From Hyaloraphidium curvatum (lineage: Eukaryota; Monoblepharomycota; Hyaloraphidiomycetes; Hyaloraphidiales; Hyaloraphidiaceae), in contig JAIVFI010000018.1 in NCBI GenBank assembly GCA_025558095.1, forward strand, positions 62,001-126,000: a DNA stretch of 64,000 nt, given 5' to 3'. Shown here one piece after another: positions 62,136 through 64,000 of the stretch. The notes below the pieces were generated by a model. The model made no database searches. It saw only the letters and a list, made by a program, of their open reading frames with translations, and was not told where the DNA came from. A program made the position numbers and the translations under genes. Position 1 is the first letter of the stretch, and every line of letters begins with the position of its first letter.

Positions 62136-64000
62136 TCAGTGGTTGTGCCTCGCCTCTCCCCTCGTCTCGATCACCCGAAGGTACTTGACCGCGTCCTCCA
62201 GGCACCCTCCAGTCGCCAGCTGCCCGACCATGCCCCTGTAAATCTCCTCCCACGGGGTCTGGTTCACCAGCACGGGCGGCTTCCACTCCGCCCTCCGCCG
62301 CTCCATCTCCCCCCCGGGAAGCACGACGTCCACGGTCCGCGAGTTCAGGTCCATCCGGATCTTGTCGCCCGTGCGGAGCAGCGCGAGACCGCCGCCGATC
62401 GCCGCTTCGGGAGAAACGTTGAGGACCGAGGGGGAACCGGAGGTGCCGGATTGCCGGCCGTCGCCGAGGGTGGGCAGGGCGGATATGCCCTGCTTGATGA
62501 GGTACGAAGGAGGCTGCATGTTGACGACTGTACGAAGAAAGCGGTGAGACCACGCCTTGTCAGCGGGAGACCAGGTTTCCCACCTTCGGCCGATCCCGGA
62601 TAGCCAACAGGTCCGCAATTCCGAATGATCAGTATCGACTGCGGAGGGATGGCCAAGCTCGGGTCGTCGATCCGCTTGTGGTAATCCTCCGGCCCTTCAA
62701 ACACAAACGCAGTGCCCTCGAAGACATTCTCGCGCCCGGGAGTGCTGAGGAAACGCTGGCGGAACTCGTCATCAATCACCGAAACCTTCAGCACGGCTGA
62801 TTCGAAGAAGTTGCCGCTGAGCACCACGTAGCTGTCGGAAGAGGCATATTCAGCCAGGAATCTTCACCGAAGAAGACACGGGCACCGACCCAGCGTTCTT
62901 CTTCATCGGGCTGTCGTAGGCGCGGATCACTTCGCGATCGGTGTCCTCCATCTTCACTTTGGCCAGGTTCTCGGCCACGGTCTTGCCCGTGACGGTCATG
63001 CAGGACCCGTCCAGCACGCCGGCGTCGAGCAGCTCCCTCATGACCGCCGGCACGCCTCCGCCGCGGTAGAATCGTTCCCCGAGCCATCTAAGGGGGAAAG
63101 ATGCCAATGTCGGTTAACTGCTCTTCAAAAGCTCGCAACGCCCAGATGCCACCTCCCCGCCGGCTGCATGTCGACCAGGAGCGGCACCGACGGTCCGACC
63201 TCCTGCCAATCGTCCAAAGAGTGCTGCACTCCGGCGTGGCGCGCGATGGCGACCATGTGGATGGGGCAGTTGGAGGAGGCGCCGAGGGCCGCGGCGGCGG
63301 CGGCGCAGTTGCGGAACGAGGCGGGGGAAAGGATCTTGGAAGGCTTGAGGTCCTCTCGGACCATGTGTACTATCCGTCTGAACAAGGAGATGGTCAGACG
63401 CGTTTTGAATGAAAGTCGAACCGAACGACTCACTTTCCGGTCTCGTAGGCCATCTGCCCTCGTTGCCGGTACGCCGCAGGGATCGCGGAACACCCCGGCA
63501 AGCTCATTCCCAGCACTTCGGCGAGCGCATTCATCGACGAAGCCGTCCCCATTGTCGAGCAGTGCCCCCACGAGGTCGACGACGCCGCAACCATCTCGAC
63601 AAACTCCGAATCGTTGATCTCCCCTGCGGAGTGGAGTTTTCGCGCCTTCCACAGCACCGTCCCGCTCCCCGCCAGTTCCCCGCGGAAGTACCCGTCCAGC
63701 ATCGGACCGCCGCTGAACACGATCGCGGGCAGGTCCACGGTGGCCGCGCCCATCAGCATGGCGGGTGTAGTCTTGTCGCACCCCGTAGTCAGGACGACGC
63801 CGTCGATCGGATACCCGTGGAGCACCTCGACCAGGCCGAGGTAGGCGAGGTTGCGATCAAGGGCCGCGGTCGGGCGCTTCCCGGTCTCCTGGATCGGGTG
63901 CACGGGGAATTCGAGGGGGACGCCGCCGGCGGCAATGATTCCGTCACGGAGGCGGGAAGCGAGGATGGTGTGGTGCCTATTGCAGGGGCTGAACCACGGG
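62136..64000 (-). CDS. Dihydroxyacid/sugar-acid dehydratase (IlvD/EDD family), N-terminus beyond window
   Basis: Read from the window edge: [155 protein letters not shown] and [20 protein letters not shown]. The Cys in SPCN, TTGCDK and GHCST are the family's Fe-S ligands. [13 protein letters not shown] is the C-terminal signature seen in pentonate/hexonate dehydratases as well as dihydroxyacid dehydratase. It dehydrates a 2,3-dihydroxy acid to a 2-keto acid. The context does not decide between branched-chain amino acid synthesis and sugar-acid catabolism; the GTSGSPS variant slightly favours sugar acids. Several introns are present. It ends at 62136. Confidence 0.85.

Noticed and set aside
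1-64000. A secondary-metabolite gene cluster (P450, BVMO, SDR, GMC, transcription factor)
   Set aside because: No backbone enzyme (PKS, NRPS, terpene synthase) is present, and the enzymes are scattered among unrelated housekeeping and surface-protein genes.
1-64000. CRISPR arrays, prophage or bacterial operons
   Set aside because: Introns, GPI and secretory signals and widely spaced single genes show a eukaryotic contig; no spaced direct-repeat array was seen.

Overview
This is a eukaryotic, very probably fungal, nuclear contig. Genes are densely packed on both strands, most with short GT-AG introns (about 47-106 bp where I could place them). The gene content is typically fungal: a Zn2Cys6 regulator, a GPI-anchored PQQ-type sugar dehydrogenase, a GT71 mannosyltransferase, a tricalbin, a DUF1304 protein, F-box proteins, a fasciclin protein, a P450, a GMC oxidoreductase and a Baeyer-Villiger monooxygenase. 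Base composition is very GC-rich, so long spurious reading frames run antisense to nearly every gene. Intron donors are strongly biased to GTGGGT/GTGAGT, and many introns are multiples of three without stops, which hides them inside apparent open frames. I cannot fix the phylum. An animal-type GT14 glycosyltransferase together with Dikarya-like families fits either an early-diverging fungus or a high-GC basidiomycete.

Layout. 1-6.3 kb: a 3'-truncated GT14 glycosyltransferase, a J-domain protein, a secreted Ig-like repeat protein and a double-hotdog thioesterase. 6.35-6.45 kb: a tiny inverted-repeat element with target-site duplications. 6.5-10.9 kb: a multi-exon GMC oxidoreductase, a DUF1304 membrane protein and a METTL21-type methyltransferase. 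11.1-15.6 kb: the most remarkable gene, one reading unit joining an animal-type heme-peroxidase domain, a DOMON domain, a cytochrome b561 membrane core, a cytochrome b5 domain and an FAD/NAD reductase. 15.6-19.1 kb: an amino-acid transporter and an F-box protein. 19.3-24.9 kb: two paralogous polytopic membrane proteins of unknown family on either side of a P450, with a tandemly duplicated palindrome-bearing 119-bp promoter unit. 25-30 kb: a FAS1 protein, an NmrA-like protein and a 5'-nucleotidase fused to EF-hands. 30.5-39.7 kb: a mucin-like membrane protein, a Zn2Cys6 factor with a Pro/Gln/Tyr-rich tail and a tricalbin-like SMP-C2 protein. 39.7-50.7 kb: a GT71 enzyme, a membrane-anchored class 3 aldehyde dehydrogenase, an unknown glycosyltransferase-like protein, an SDR, a DUF1295 protein and a DUF4377-META protein. 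51-58.8 kb: a beta-helix protein, an AA12-like GPI-anchored dehydrogenase, a secreted 3D-domain protein and a Baeyer-Villiger monooxygenase. 59-64 kb: two paralogous NTF2/SnoaL-like proteins flanking an F-box gene, then a dihydroxyacid/sugar-acid dehydratase cut by the window end.

How the genes work together. I see no single metabolic cluster. Redox enzymes are frequent (peroxidase fusion, P450, GMC, AA12, BVMO, SDR, ALDH), and so are secreted or membrane proteins. The best candidate for an undescribed system is the peroxidase-DOMON-b561-b5-reductase fusion. It contains every module needed for a transmembrane electron chain from cytosolic NAD(P)H to an outer heme domain. That is conceptually like a dual oxidase, but it is built from unrelated parts and its peroxidase domain lacks the usual distal catalytic residues.
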